A DNA stretch of 64,000 bases from positions 1,932,001 to 1,996,000 of the forward strand of contig JAGUCH010000009.1 in NCBI GenBank assembly GCA_019096065.1, written 5' to 3'. This document shows, piece by piece, positions 1 through 13,380 of the stretch. The stretch's first letter is position 1; each line of letters begins with the position of its first letter. A program made the translations under genes and the position numbers. Source of the DNA: Paracyclopina nana. Taxonomy: Eukaryota; Arthropoda; Copepoda; Cyclopoida; Cyclopettidae. The notes below the pieces were generated by a model. The model searched no databases. It saw only the letters and a list, made by a program, of their open reading frames with translations, and had not been told where the DNA came from.

Positions 1-456
1 ACTCAAGAAGAATAAAATGTACAATCACTGAAACCTCTCATTTTCGGTGCGCGTTACCCTATTACGTAGAGGAGCGGACGGGAGCGGAGTAATTTCTAGA
101 ACACTACTGTTCACGTGGTGCGTTGCTCAATGTCAAGTCTCTTCCCTACTACAACATAAGTAGGAGGTTGCGTGACTTTGCTTGGAATCAAGTTCCGTCG
201 GAACTTTTAAAGAAAAATTGCCTCCAAATGAAGCAAGGGCATGAACACTTTGGTAAATATACAGTAGTACAGCACTGCATTTTATTATTCAATATCAGAT
301 GTAGTAATGATACAGCAAGAATTTGAATAAGATTCATAGTAATAGCATACTTTATAGTTGAATATAACACTGGAGAATACTGATGATGCGTTCTTTCATA
401 AATAAGTTAATAATAAACCAGGGTGGGCAGGAACAATGATGATGATGAAAATACAT
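1..456. other. Left edge, 3' flank of the rickets gene
   Basis: No gene recognised. The stretch lies downstream of the rickets/LGR2 stop codon (minus strand) and must hold its 3' UTR. An AATAAA on the minus strand near 280-287 is a possible polyadenylation signal. Short open frames here lack an ATG start and look accidental. Confidence 0.6.
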
Positions 457-3400
457 TTAAAGATCCGTATTTTTGTACCGAGACTCCTTATGGCGTTGCA
501 ATAAAGCCTGAGCCTCTGGAAGCTGTTCCTCTTCATCTTCCTCTGTCTCTTCAGGATGCCACTCAAAATCCGTGGTCTTGAGGGGATGCTGATCCAGAAG
601 CTTGGCATGAACTTCAGCTTCAGTGGTTGCATTTTCTTCTTCGGGCACAGCCTGCTGGTGGTCTTCCTCGTCTTCCATATTTGGTATACTTTCGCGATCC
701 TGAGAGGATATCGTGCTCAATTTGCGAGGCAAAAACCGGACAGGTGGAGATTCTTCCGGTTCCGGAACTCGCTTTGGGGCTTGAATGAGGTGGATGGTGC
801 GGAAGGTGGTGCCTAAGGGAATGCTGTCAGAGTTGACATTGGGGGTCTCGTCCTCCACGTCAGAGGCCTCCATGTCAGACTCCTCTTCAGCAGCGACAGC
901 TTGGGCCTTGGCAGTTTCGACTAGCTTGTCATAAAGCGCGCGGTATCGGTCATGCGAGTGTAGCGGACATGTGCCTACCTCAGCCGCTGCCGCTACAAAT
1001 CGGCGCGCACTACCTATTCCAGGGGGCTCCTTAAAATTAATTTTCAGATTATTAAGGTGATAAGATAAAGCTTTTTTCGCCATATACCTGGAACTTGACA
1101 GATTTCCCACTCCCAGTTGAATCCCCATCTGCAAGAATTGCAGCCTGCCTAATCAACTTGGGCTTTGCCATCAATGCGGAATTCTCAGTGGCCATGCGAA
1201 TCATGCTGCCTGGCCTCCCCTTGCCGCTGTAATTGGATCCTGTCCTAATCATGGAGTTGTCATTGGAGCTCATGGAAGACCTCGACATTCTCCAGGTGTT
1301 GGTAGAGTTGCTTGAACCTGAATCATTTCTTGAGGAGCTCAATTGGGAGTCCTGGCTTTGCTTCCTGGTGACAGTCCAGGAATTCCTCCTCCTATGATGA
1401 TGATGGTGGTGATGATGCGAGGGTGGCTTTGCTCCTGGTGGGTGCTGACCAACTTTCCAAGAATCTGATCTGGAGCTGCCAAAAGTGTCAGAGGACAGTG
1501 ATGTGTTTTTCTTTGTTTTCTGCTGCTGCTTTTGAATCTCTGCAATTTGATTAGTGTACTCTGAAGCCGTCATCAATTGTCCTTTGCTGTTCATTCCAAT
1601 CACTACATTACTCCTTCGTGAGTCCAATCCACCAGCTCCTTTGACTCCCTGGAAAAACTGCTTCAATTTGTTGAAAGGCCACCTCAAAGGAGTGGGCTTT
1701 TTGATGGCATTGCCGCAACTGCACACTGTGCCTCTTGTGTGACTGCCATGAGAACCAGTGCCACTGTTCAATGAGTTGGTATTAGCCGGTGTTTGTCTGT
1801 TGCTGAAATTGGAGCTATGCCTGCATCTGCCAATGCCTCTGGTCACCCTAGACTCTTCAATGGCCTTGCAAATCATGATGCAGTCCTTTTTGAACTGCTT
1901 GGTCAAAATGGCATAAAGGAAAGGATTGCAGCAACTGTTCAAGGGAAGGATGAAGATGGTGAAAACTTTGGCCTGCTCTAAGTTTATCAGATGAAGGCCA
2001 CATGAGGCAGTAAGTCCGAAGAAAGCAATGGGTGCCCAACAGATGAAGTCAGTAAAGACTAACAAAGCCATTCTCTTGGCAATTCTGCTGTCATTAGAGT
2101 TCCATGCTTGAGAGCCCCTTATGGCACAATACATCTTCAAATAGCACCCCATTAAGATGCTGAAAGCTAACCCATTGATGAGCATGAGAAAGATGACATA
2201 GCCCAAGCTCAAGCCATCTCCAGCCTCAAAGGGGAGGCAGACTGCAAATTTCTTGTAGTCTGACACGCCTATCAAGGGCATGCTAGCCATGATGAGGGCA
2301 AATGACCATCCTGCGCACATAATGTAAGCTGCATGCTTCAAGCTCAACCGCTTGTTGAGATGCATAGCATGGGTGATGGCATAATTCCTCTCTAATGTGA
2401 TGACAGCTAGGGTAAACACACTCAGCTCCGAGCTCAGGACACCCAGGAAACCAGCAGCCTAGAAGCAGACAATATAAAATCCAGTTATATTGCATTTGCA
2501 TCTGTGAGCCAAAGTCATGAATTGTTACCTGGCATCCAGAAGAAAATTGCCAGGAGATGGCATGCTTTCTAAACTCTCCCAACGTGGCAGCATCAACTAC
2601 TGCCAAAAATCCCAAATAGAGGCCCATGCAAAAGTCAGCCATGGCTAAGTTACACACAAGGAATCTGGGAACATCCATTTTGCTTCTGGAAGCTATGAGA
2701 ACAATAACAACACATCCATTTCCTAGAAAACAAGACACAGTTGCATGACAACAACTCCAGCTTCTTGGTTAGACCATTAATTTACCCAGCAAAGCCAAGA
2801 GAAAAACAATCCAGACAGAACATCTCAAGGTCCACCAGTCAAAAAGATCATTACAGGGCATAAAAGGCCCAGGAGCAGGAATACATTGGATGCCAGGCCT
2901 TGGAGTAGGGTAATACTCAACATTTGATATGCTGATGTTGTCCCCCCAAATACTTGAGCCATTATTGGTTGACCAGAGCCCTTCAGTGTTGCTCCATAAA
3001 TCTGGCCCATAATCACCAGGCAAATACACCTCTTCAGTTAGACTGTAGTCATCACCATAATCTGCCACAAAGCTATTCTCATAGGTAGAAGGAAGAAATT
3101 GGCAGCAATGGTAAGCATAGGACATGACCAAGGATTGCACTTTAGGAAACTCAGAGGCCGCTGGAAAATCCACTAGCTTAGGGTTGTTGTGCGTTTTTAT
3201 TTCCACCAAATTTTGCAAGCCCTTGGTTGGGAAATGAGGAAAGTTGTTTGCGCCCAGGTTGCTAAAAATAGCAAGTATGCAGTTACACATCATTAATGTT
3301 TAAAAAACATTCTTCTGACTCACATATCTCTGAGCATTTCACAATCAGAAAAAGCATCTTCATGAATGTCTTCAATTTGGTTATTAGACAAATCCCTAGT

Positions 3401-6400
3401 CAAAGACAAAACTGGTTATGAATTATAAATAGTGACCCTAAAGTGCTTACAATGTTTGAAGGCCTGTGAGTCCTTTAAATGTGTCATTCTCCACTCGTGT
3501 CAAGTTATTGTGACTGAGAAGCAAATCATGAAGCATTACAAGGTCTGAGAATGGGTTTGGATTAGGTCCAAAAGAGGTGATCTTGTTCCAAGCCAAGTCT
3601 CTGAAATAAGCATAGTTGGAAAAAGAGAGCAGCCACTATTATTATTGGCTACTCACAAAACTCTCAAATTGATGCAGCCTGACAAGTCTGGAACAGTGTC
3701 TAATTGATTGCTTTTCAATTCCCTACATGAGATAAAAGTTAGCAAATTACATACTTACAAAAACTCAGAAAAACTTACAAACTTCTTAGTCTAGGGCATT
3801 GCTCACAAATCTGGTGTGGGACATGGGTGAGTTGGGCTCTGTCAAACCTGATCACTTCCAGAGCCTCACTGCCATTCAAGTTTGGAAAGTGAGTTACATC
3901 TCTTGCCTCAGAAATAAGCCTAGAATCAATCATGTTATTTGAATGAAATCAAAAGTATTCTGCTTTGAAACACACAGCTTTTCCAATCTTGGCAGATGAA
4001 TGAAAGCGTCAGGATCAATTGCCTTGATGGGATTGCCCTTCAGTTCTATTTGTCTCAAACGAGGGCACTTTTGTAGACGGTCCTTGACAACTTTCTCGAT
4101 TCGATTTTCCCCAAGGTCTCTACGAAAAAGAGCAAAAACTTTCATTAACTTCTCTCTTCCTTTGAAGGTTCTTCAATTTAGGTAAACGTGTTTTTTCCCT
4201 GTTCTACTTACAAGAACTCCAAAGAATCCAAATGTGTGATGGATTCTGGAATGGTTTCCAACAAATTGGAATCTAAATGAAGCTTGGTCAAAGCTTTCAG
4301 TGGCTCAAAAGATAACAGCGGAATTGATGTAAGCCTATTGGAGGACATTGTTCTGAAAAACGATGATAAAAATTAGAACGGAAGTCAGGTTTGCTCGTAG
4401 AAAACGCAAGAGCTTACAAATTTTTCAAGTTGACCAGGTTTTGAAATGCAGTTTGTGACACTTCACTGATGTCATTCAAGTTCAAATCTAATGAGACTAA
4501 TTTGGGTAACTTTGCAAATGCAGAACTTGGGATGGTTTTCAGCTCATTCCCACTGAGGATGAGAGCTGTCAGTTTTCCCAAGTTGTCGGTGGGGAACATT
4601 TTATCCAACTTATTTCCACTGAGATCGATAATTGAAAGGGTCTTCAGCTTTTGGAAAGCTTTTGTGTTCACAGAGGTTAGCTTATTCCTGGACAAATTTC
4701 TGCAAGGATTAACTTAAGGTTATCATCATGTACTTCGAGAAAAAACCTCATACTAATCTTACAAAAACTCAAGATTTTGAAGGTGCTGAAAAGCATCACT
4801 TGGCACATCTAGAAGTTTGTTGTCGCTGATATCCCTGAAACAAGAGAAAAAACTTAACTCGAAACACGTGTCAAAAATGGGAGCTACACCTGGCTCCTAA
4901 ACTTTTTGTAGGAAAGTTTTTTAGCTTGGACATGCAAGTTACTTTTCTGGCAGAAAAAAGCTCAGCATGCAAAGCCATGAACAGCTGGGGCTATTTTTGA
5001 ATTCAACATACAATTTTCAGTTTTTTCCTGACATGGAACACTCCTAAAAATCCTCTAGCAAGTATTGTTTTACCATCTAGCTTTTATGTAATAGCCATCT
5101 TCTGAGAAAAAGGCTTATCAGCTATGAACTGAGGCGAAAAGGGTTTTAAAAGAGAGTCGTCACTTTCGCCTCACAAGGCCATTATCAATGAGAAGAATCG
5201 TTCATTTCTTATCGAGAATATTGGGGATAGGAATGCCTTGCCAACTTTTGAGGGTTTCACAAAGGAAACGAGCTTTCTCAGCAATGGCATCATCCAACGA
5301 GCCTAAATCGTCTTTCAGGCAGGCCACACCGGGGTAAAGTCCACAATAAAGACCAAAGTAGCAATAAGTTCAAGGTTTTAGGTTGCTCTCAGTTTTCAGA
5401 AAATGAGGTCACAGATCAGTTATTTTTGTACGTGTTTTCCTACTGTATAGTACGTATGAGGAGTGGCATGAATCAGCCTCAGACTAAGGTCGGTGACCTG
5501 GAGACAGCCACTTCAAAAAAGCACTCAAGAGGAGAAGTAAATCTAATTTTGCTCCACCGCTGAATTTCGAAGAAAAGCCAGCAGAAAGGGCACTTTTTGC
5601 ATAGCAGGGCCTCAAATGATGGAGAGATAATGCGTGACTAATGATGAATAAGGCCTTCAAAATTTGGAAGCTACCTGATTAAAAAATGAGTAGATCCAAT
5701 TCATCATGTGAAAAGACCATGAATCAAAATCATGTTGTAAAAATGTTCAAAAATGAGCAATGATTTACAAAAAAGGTTACTGAAAGCTATATTAGCATAA
5801 CTGGGAAAAGTGGGTGACCACATATCATTTCATAATTGGTTGGTGGGGTTAGATCTACTTACTCTATATGGCCTTTCTTTTATGACCAAAAGCTTTTCCA
5901 TGTTCAGTGTTGTACACACATTTGCTGCTCTTTTGGCCTTTAGCTGCAGCAGCAGACATAGCTTGAAAGATTTATTCTTCTATCCTAATTGAACTCACTA
6001 ATAGTACTTGTCTGGTTATCCTGACTTAGAAATTAATGCTCATGGTAGCTATTAATTACAAATTATTTGGACTTAAAAAAAAGTTTACAACACTCTGCTT
6101 TTAGGCCTTGATTAATATTGCTGTGGATAGATGCACTCTACGTTAATGAAGCCTTAATTGCTGAAGCTAATCTTGACCTCATTTCCTAACTGATGATGAG
6201 CTGAGGCCTTCAACAATGCTGATAAGGTGAAGCAACATTATTAAATGATATTTTCATTACAGCATTGCTTTCTTTTCTCAAAGCTATCCCACCAATAACT
6301 ATGAATGCGCATAGTTTTGCTATATTTACGATAATGCTTTTTGGTGGGCCTGAGGCCTAGACAAACATTTATGACAAAGGAGAAAATGTGCATTCCCTAA

Positions 6401-6922
6401 GATCTACGGAATGTTGTTGAACTATTATATGAATATTATATACTATGAATTCAAAAATGGAGTGCAGAGTGCTATTGGTTTGGGAAAATGGCCAACATAG
6501 CGTACAGCTGTAACAACCACATTCTGGAATGGCTTTTAAATTCCCCTAATCTGATTGCCAGGCCATTTGCAAAATGGGAAAAATTCAATAAACTTAAAGC
6601 AGCAGTAGGCCATGGCTGCATAAATTGTGTAAGAATAAAAGGCAAAGATAGTTTCTGCTCTATACCATAAAGGCCTCTAAAGGCATGCTCAACTTTTCTC
6701 ATTGAAAACTTACAAATTTCTTATGAATGCATTATGAGGGAATTTGAAAAAGTCCGAGACGATGCTACTCAAGTTGATCCCCGAGCAATCTAAAGACTCC
6801 TTTGATGGACACGAGCATCCTTTGGGACACTGATGTACTGGCAGTGGTGTGGACTCGGAGGATTTTGAGGGCACTGATGATGCCACGGAGCCCACCAAAA
6901 CAAACCAAACCAGGAGCTTCAT
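457..6922 (-). CDS. rk: Rickets / LGR2-type bursicon receptor (type B leucine-rich-repeat GPCR)
   Basis: Thirteen coding exons (6922-6714, 4834-4763, 4699-4418, 4352-4212, 4119-3976, 3919-3779, 3722-3657, 3600-3451, 3395-3324, 3261-2786, 2722-2529, 2458-1088, 1029-457) sum to 3891 nt, 1296 aa. The start at 6922 opens with a signal peptide (MKLLVWFVLVG...), then an LRRNT cysteine cluster (CPKGCSCPS), about 15 LRRs encoded by phase-matched exons that are near multiples of 72 nt, a hinge with the YAYHCC signature, and a 7TM domain with LLGNG in TM1, LERNYAITHA after TM3 and NPFLYA in TM7. LRR number and hinge fit type B LGRs, and the 7TM text is typical of arthropod rickets. Family role: Gs-coupled bursicon receptor driving cuticle tanning after moulting. 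The C-terminal tail is very long (about 390 aa), with an eight-histidine run and an acidic end. The first intron is 1.9 kb, the others under 100 bp. Confidence 0.93.
4835..6713 (-). other. First intron of the rickets gene, 1.9 kb
   Basis: This is the only long intron of the gene. It lies between the exon carrying the signal peptide/LRRNT and the first 72-nt LRR exon. Donor (gtaagt) and acceptor (tttcag) are canonical. No open frame inside resembles an LRR or another gene. Such a long 5' intron is a likely place for regulatory sequence, but nothing specific can be named. Confidence 0.75.
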
Positions 6923-9900
6923 TGTTGATCTCTTCAAGCTTTTTTCTTCGCCATCATTGTTATCCTCCTCCTCTGCAAAGACAGAAAAAGTATTTAGGTC
7001 ATGGTGAGCAGTTGACACATTTATCTTGCAAAAGAAGATTGCAAAAAACTGCAATAATAGGAGCAGAATGAGATGGTATGCTAGCTATGCTCATTTCTCA
7101 TAGAAATGTCAAAAGGAACAATTAGTGAGACAAAGAGAATGAAATTAGTGAGTGAAATGTAGCTAGTGTTAAAAACTAAATAGTCTGTTCTTACTAACAG
7201 ATGTCTACCGATCAAATTTCCCAAAAAAGTCAATTAGCCTTAATCCTGAGGCCGAGGAAAAAGGCTATTTACAGTCTGGTATAAAGTTTCTCCAAGAAAA
7301 AAGGGTGTTGCCTTTTGAAAAGCAAATTGATGGGCTCACTACACTTTCGAAGATTTGAGCAATGAATGAAAGCAAAAAAAAAAAAAATGAGTCTTCCAGT
7401 TTCAACAATTAGGTAGACAAAAGAGGAAGGAAGGTATATAGTCTGCCTTTCATCAAACATAGCACATAAAAAACTGTTTGCTTAACACTCTCCATATCCT
7501 CCTCACAAGGTGTTTTACCAGAAAAAAGAATTCAATGCTAATTCATACTTTACAACCTCGCAACAAAAGCAGTAAAGCCCTTTCTTTGGAAAGTAACCTT
7601 CAAGCCACATAAACCAAGATATCATATAATGGTTTATGGCTATAACTAGACTATCAGTGTGGCTGCTTTCTGCGCGCAACGAATCGATCTGCACCAAAAC
7701 TTGACCTAGTTTCTCCACCAGAGCCTCACTTACGGCTTGAATTCCAGTAGGCCTTTTCCCCTTGTTAAACAGTTGTTGTATCTAACGCAGTCAACACATG
7801 GATGCGTTCAAGATAATTTTTTTTGGTGGTGGTGGATGTTAACAGACACTATGAATGTCGGCGACTCAAAGCGTAGTCGTGATGATATGGGGCTTTCTCT
7901 TTTCATGCCACTGCTACTACTACTTCGGAGGCGGCTGAAGCTACAAAACGACAGCCGCAGCAGCACAGAATTCTCTATGTAGCACTTGTAATACGATGGA
8001 ACTCGCGAGTGCACCATAAAACTTGTCCCTTAGGCCTAATAGCATAGCTTCGCCAATCAACGTACCAAGATTTAAGGTCATTACCTAAAGCGTATGTCAT
8101 TTACATAGCAAAAAGCTTATCCCTAACAGGGAAGTCACAGAAATATTCATGTTGTCAATCAACAAATGTTTTTACCGCATTTCTGACCTACTTCAAAGTT
8201 TGCACAGTTTTTGCATATGGGATGGAGAAAAACACTTGTTTTGACTATTCTTTGTGGCTTAGGTGGATTTAATTCGAATTTTGATGGCTGCATTTCAATA
8301 GACAAGCCATAAAATGTCCTGAGAAGCTATAAACAATTCGAGAATAACATCATCCGAAAATTGTTTATTTACGACACGCAATAAAGGCCAATTTGTGTGC
8401 TGTCAAGCCCACGGAGAACAAATCAGTCATGCTTGCGAAGTTGCAATAGTCATTCAATCATAAATCATTCAAGATGGTTGACAGTCAGGTGACGTCAGCT
8501 GAAAATAGGCCGGTCATGGTTGTTGAATGTTGGAAAAAAAGTCAATCAATTATGCGCAAACGTTATATTAGCATGACAAGCCTTTACTTTCCAGTACAAC
8601 AATTCTTATTTCATGGGTATTTTGGGGTCTCAGTTATCAGGACATCAAAGTGAAAGCATCGAGCGCACTCTCGAAGTCAACTTTGCGGTGCACGTAGTAG
8701 AAGTAGCTTTTGGGAGAGGCCAACGAACTCGAAATTTTTTAGCATCATCGCTTTTTATGCATATTTCATAAATTGCACAGCGAGGGAGACTTTCCAACAG
8801 CCAACAGCCTTTTTAGATGTAACAGAATTCCTTTTACACATTCACAATAGTATTTCTTTGTAAAATGAATAAGCCTTTATTACATAACAATAAGATATGT
8901 TTTAACAGCTAATTTGACATGGCATTAGAAGCAAATATCTTAATCTTGATTTGGCAGAAGCAAGAATCCTGTAACTGTTTTGCTAATGTATTACATTTTT
9001 TGCAAGTCCTAAGGCAACAATCATCTTTTAAAGAGTGCATTTGCGCCAAGAACCTCTTCAGGCTTTCAGCTAATGAATCCTCTACTATATGAACTTTTCC
9101 ATTAATATTCTTATAATGTGAGTTGCCATAAAAAAAGGGGAAATGCTACATTGCAAGACATAGAAAAGTTGGCGATAAATAAACTTCATGTTGAGGCGCT
9201 ATAAATAGTTCAATATTTGCGAATTCATTCATTCAGCACACCATCATCTAATGAAAGAGACCTTTTGCACACACCCACAGTGTTTCTGAGGCGCAAATAA
9301 GAGTTTTTTCATGCGCAAACAACTTGGTATCTTTTTAAAAATGCGTGGGGGGCAACAGCCTAAAAACGATGCAGACAACCAAATCATTTCCTGGATGCAT
9401 TTTTTGCACTCACTGATGACTTCACTAGTACAGTAAAAATCTAGGTCATGCAGTGTTGCAATTGAAGTTGACAGTGTGAAAAAACGATTGGGCAGTTAGA
9501 GATATTCAATAGGTGGTCACTGATATGCATGGAATTCTGACAAAAAGCTCTACGACGTACGTCCTACAGCTTTTTATTGTTTGTCTAAGATTGTGACTAC
9601 GCAAATGGCAGTTTTATCATAAAAACACACTTGGTGCAAGGAAAGCGGAAATGATCACGTGCTAAGAATTCTTAGGAGAAAAATGCCAAGCTTTGTTTAC
9701 CATATAAGAAAGAATGTGAGAGAAGTAGCAATATGTAATATCGGGGCAGAGAATAAAAGATTAGTATTCATCTATTCATATGAGAACTAGTAATCGTATG
9801 CATGCTAAGAAATGATTTAGGTGTGTATGTAGGCATTACCCAAAATACTTAAAACAGAATTGTCCCAAAAAGATCAGGCACGCCCTACTCACATTGGTAA

Positions 9901-12900
9901 AGAAGGAAATTGCTATTTTTTTCCAAGGAATAAAATGCATTAGTGAAGAAGAGAAACCGGAAGGTCATGAGTGACCACTTTACAAGAACTGATTCTAGAT
10001 AACAGAAGACTTAGAAAAGTCGAAGGTAACTTATTTGAATGTAAAGGGTAGATTGTTCAATTTTTTCTTGTGCTTCTCAAGGTCATATGAGTGGTTGACT
10101 ATGATATAAATCTAATTTTAATAAGACGTGTTCCATGCTAAGATAGAAGCCTAATTCATTCAGCGAATGGCAATGTAACCAATCTATAATGCATAGTATG
10201 GTTGGCAAGTAGCTAACAAAATTATCCCCAGGAAATTGGTGGGACCCAATGAGGCTGACAAGACATTTATAGATTGGAAAAAAATCAAATATGGAAAAAA
10301 CAGTCTAGAAAAAGCGCCTTATCAGCTGAATTCTCCTCGAGACGAATTGAGTTCCGGAATCCGGAAAACTTGCTCATATTATGGAGAAATGAACAAACAC
10401 AAAGACTCAAATAGAAACTTCGGAATAAGCCATAGAAAACAGTTTCCACTTCCAAGGCTATTAAGGCCTCATTTTCGTGGCTGGAAAAACCCTGAGCTTC
10501 GCTAAAAGAAGTAAGATTTGCAGTAACAAGAAAATTCGAGCAAAACACGAAATAAAGTGCCTAGCTCATCAGAATTGAATCAAATAAAGGAAAAATCATA
10601 ATTGGATGTACCAAGAGGTTACCTTTGCTTTGCTAATTCCGAAAGGACAAGATCAAAATAGTGAAAAAGAGATGAACGCATCTTTTGGAGTGAAGTCTCG
10701 GCTGGAGCATAAATGGAGCAATTTGCCCTTTGAAGCTGTGCTACCTCAAATTGCTGTGATTTGCTTGGCACTTTGCCGCTGTGGCAAGTTGCAAGCAACA
10801 TGCGAGCGAAAAACTCACTTTTGACTAATGATCTCACTACAGATTGCTGCAATTTCGTTATAGCATCTAGGCAGAAAACTTTGCTTTCTTCGACAGTTTT
10901 TTAGTCGAGGAACGAAGATAAATTGCTCTGGAAAACATTATGTAGGGAAGTGCTCCCTTAATGCTCATTAACAGGATTTTCAGGCAAGTTACATCAGCTT
11001 TTTCGGGTTTGATGATGAATGCTGGAGATTACAATCAAATGCTAAACATAACTGAAGTTACACGCATCTCTGCAAAGGAAAGCTGAGCTAAAATTTGGAG
11101 CTTTATGCATCACCCAAAAAAAGCTGAACAACTAACATGAGTTGGATTAAATAAGCAAGATGCATCTAGTTGGAACCAGATCCTGCTGGTTAATGATCCA
11201 AAGATAACCAGGACATTTTACCAGGCATCAAAAGCAGATGACTTTTAACTAGCACATTCAGGTTGGATGAAGAATCTTTTTTCACATCAGCGATGATGGA
11301 AGGTGGCACTATTCAAGACAAGCCTCCCAAAAATGACAGGTTCAATACTCAATGCATTCAAGAAAAATAGGACAGAATTTGAATATGGAGATTTGGATTA
11401 CGCAAATCTTGCCTTAAAAAGCTATTGTAAGAAGATTTTCATGATATGTCATAAGCGCAGATAATGGCATTATTTTTTAAGGCTAGGTGCTAAGAAAAGC
11501 GAATTTACTTCCCTTTCTTAGTTGCATCAAAAAAGTGAAGCACAATCAATCTTTCTAGTAAACTCGTTTTGAGATGAGATAAAACCAATCCCTTGACAGC
11601 TCTATTTTAGGCCTATTTTTACAAGCGTTTTGGAGTGAATAAATTGAGTGCTGGAGTACAAAAAGGGATACTCATGAGACTCAAATCATGGCTTCTAAAT
11701 CTTTTAAAAGTGAAATCAGAAAACTCAAAGATTTGCCCCAAAGTTTTGCGGTCAATGCAAGAAAAGGTTTCTCTTTTGGTTTAGTGGAATCGCCGTTTTA
11801 AGTTCCACTAAACTCAATGTATTCGTGCCGATTTCGTACATCCTAGTTCTGCATAGGCAATCAAGCATAACAAAAACTGCAATGGATGTGTCAAGGTTAA
11901 AAAAGAAATGAAAAGGAAATGGAAAGAGTCTTACCTTCTTATTCTGGGCTATGCTTTAGCCCTAATTTAAGATTCCTCCGAGTGTCCTGCACTTCACCCA
12001 ACTCTAGCACTTTTTATCATCACTTTAATGCCGAATGTTTCAGAATTGATTCAGCTCTTGTAACAAACTTAAAAGATGAGGGGACACGTACGAGCATGCC
12101 CCATGTGAGACTACCGAGACTCAACTGACGAGACGTGACGCGTCGCGGGGCATGTAGCATAGCAGGCTTGGCGGGAGCAATGTCTTAAAATACCCAAAAA
12201 TCACTAATAATAATGCTGCCTTTGCTTCAAGTGAAGTGATACGATAGTAAAAAACATAAATGTCATTTGGGAGGGTGAAAAATAGTCAAGTTTATACGGT
12301 AATGTTAATGGGTATGGCTGCATGGGACCTTCTTTTAACCCAGTCCAATCCTTAAGAGTTGGGCAGGTATTTAGAAGGACTCTCACTCTCACTTCTGAAT
12401 TGAGGCTGGCCAACTTAGCGCAGTGCATCCAGCATATCGTTGAGCGCCTTGGCTCATTGGAGGAGCACTATAATATGCCAAATTTATATGGGACACACTA
12501 TACTAGCTTGGCCGCAGCCGGAAAGAAGATCTTCTCCTCCAGGATTCTCATGCTGCCCTTTGAATTTGTCACACATGATGGAATGGGGCGGCCATTTGCA
12601 TGTTCCAGTTTCTCACTTTCCATTTGGGTCTTCAAGCATGTTTTTATTGTAGGGTGGGAGACATAAATTGGTTGCACCATTAATGGTGGCTGACAGGCTC
12701 ATTAAATTATGGGAGCTGATTTGTACGCAGCAGGTGAAAACATGGCTTTAAGCAGGAGTGGACTCTGAACAGGCTTAACCACTAAGACACGTTAACTTAA
12801 ACTTAAGTGATGTCGGTTTGAAGAAGGGCTTGGGGGTTTAACGTTATGAAAAATCCCGCTAATTTTTAATTTGTGAAAAGTTCACGTACCTTGACTCGAA

Positions 12901-13380
12901 GTTCCGTGAAAAGGAGAATAAGGAAGGGATGACAATCCGAAAATACACCGCCGTAGACGAGAGCAGCAATCGTTTCACGTTATTTTCTTGGTACCGCAGC
13001 GTGACCTGCGTCGTTGAGCTCCGATTCTGAGGAATGAAACTGAGAGATTCGGAAATGAGCAGAATTATTTCGAAAAGGCAGCGCTAAAAGAGAAGCAAAG
13101 GGAGCTGGTCAAACTGAGGCTTCATGTCAATTTTTTCACGGCAGATTTAGCCAGCTTATCACGCTTGATTGGCTAAAAAAGCATCATTAATACATCACTA
13201 TTTACTTTTACTAAGAATTCACTCGGAAAATTCAATTAAGTAGCCGTACCTTAATTGAAAACTTCAGAAATTGATTGGCTCGACTTAGCGTTCGATGCAT
13301 GCAACTCAGCTTTAATCGATTCAGCCCCCATGGTCGCAGTCTAGTGTGGCCTCCAAAAAACAGAGGCTGCTGCCCAAAAA
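6923..13380. other. 6.5-kb region without recognisable gene
   Basis: This lies between the divergent 5' ends of the rickets gene (-) and the TMEM272-like gene (+), so it must contain both promoters. It is AT-rich with many short homopolymer runs. Open frames are below about 115 codons, show no recognisable domain and lack paired splice sites. I saw no tRNA, known microRNA or transposon ends. Confidence 0.55.

Noticed and set aside
457-6922. Type A LGR (glycoprotein-hormone-like receptor, LGR1)
   Set aside because: The 7TM text first suggested FSHR/LGR1, but about 15 LRRs, the YAYHCC hinge, the LERNYAITHA segment and the total length fit type B rickets/LGR2.
12322-12666. 114-codon plus-strand frame between the rickets and TMEM272-like genes
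   Set aside because: Overlapping frames on both strands are equally open, there is no similarity to any family I know, and no splice structure.
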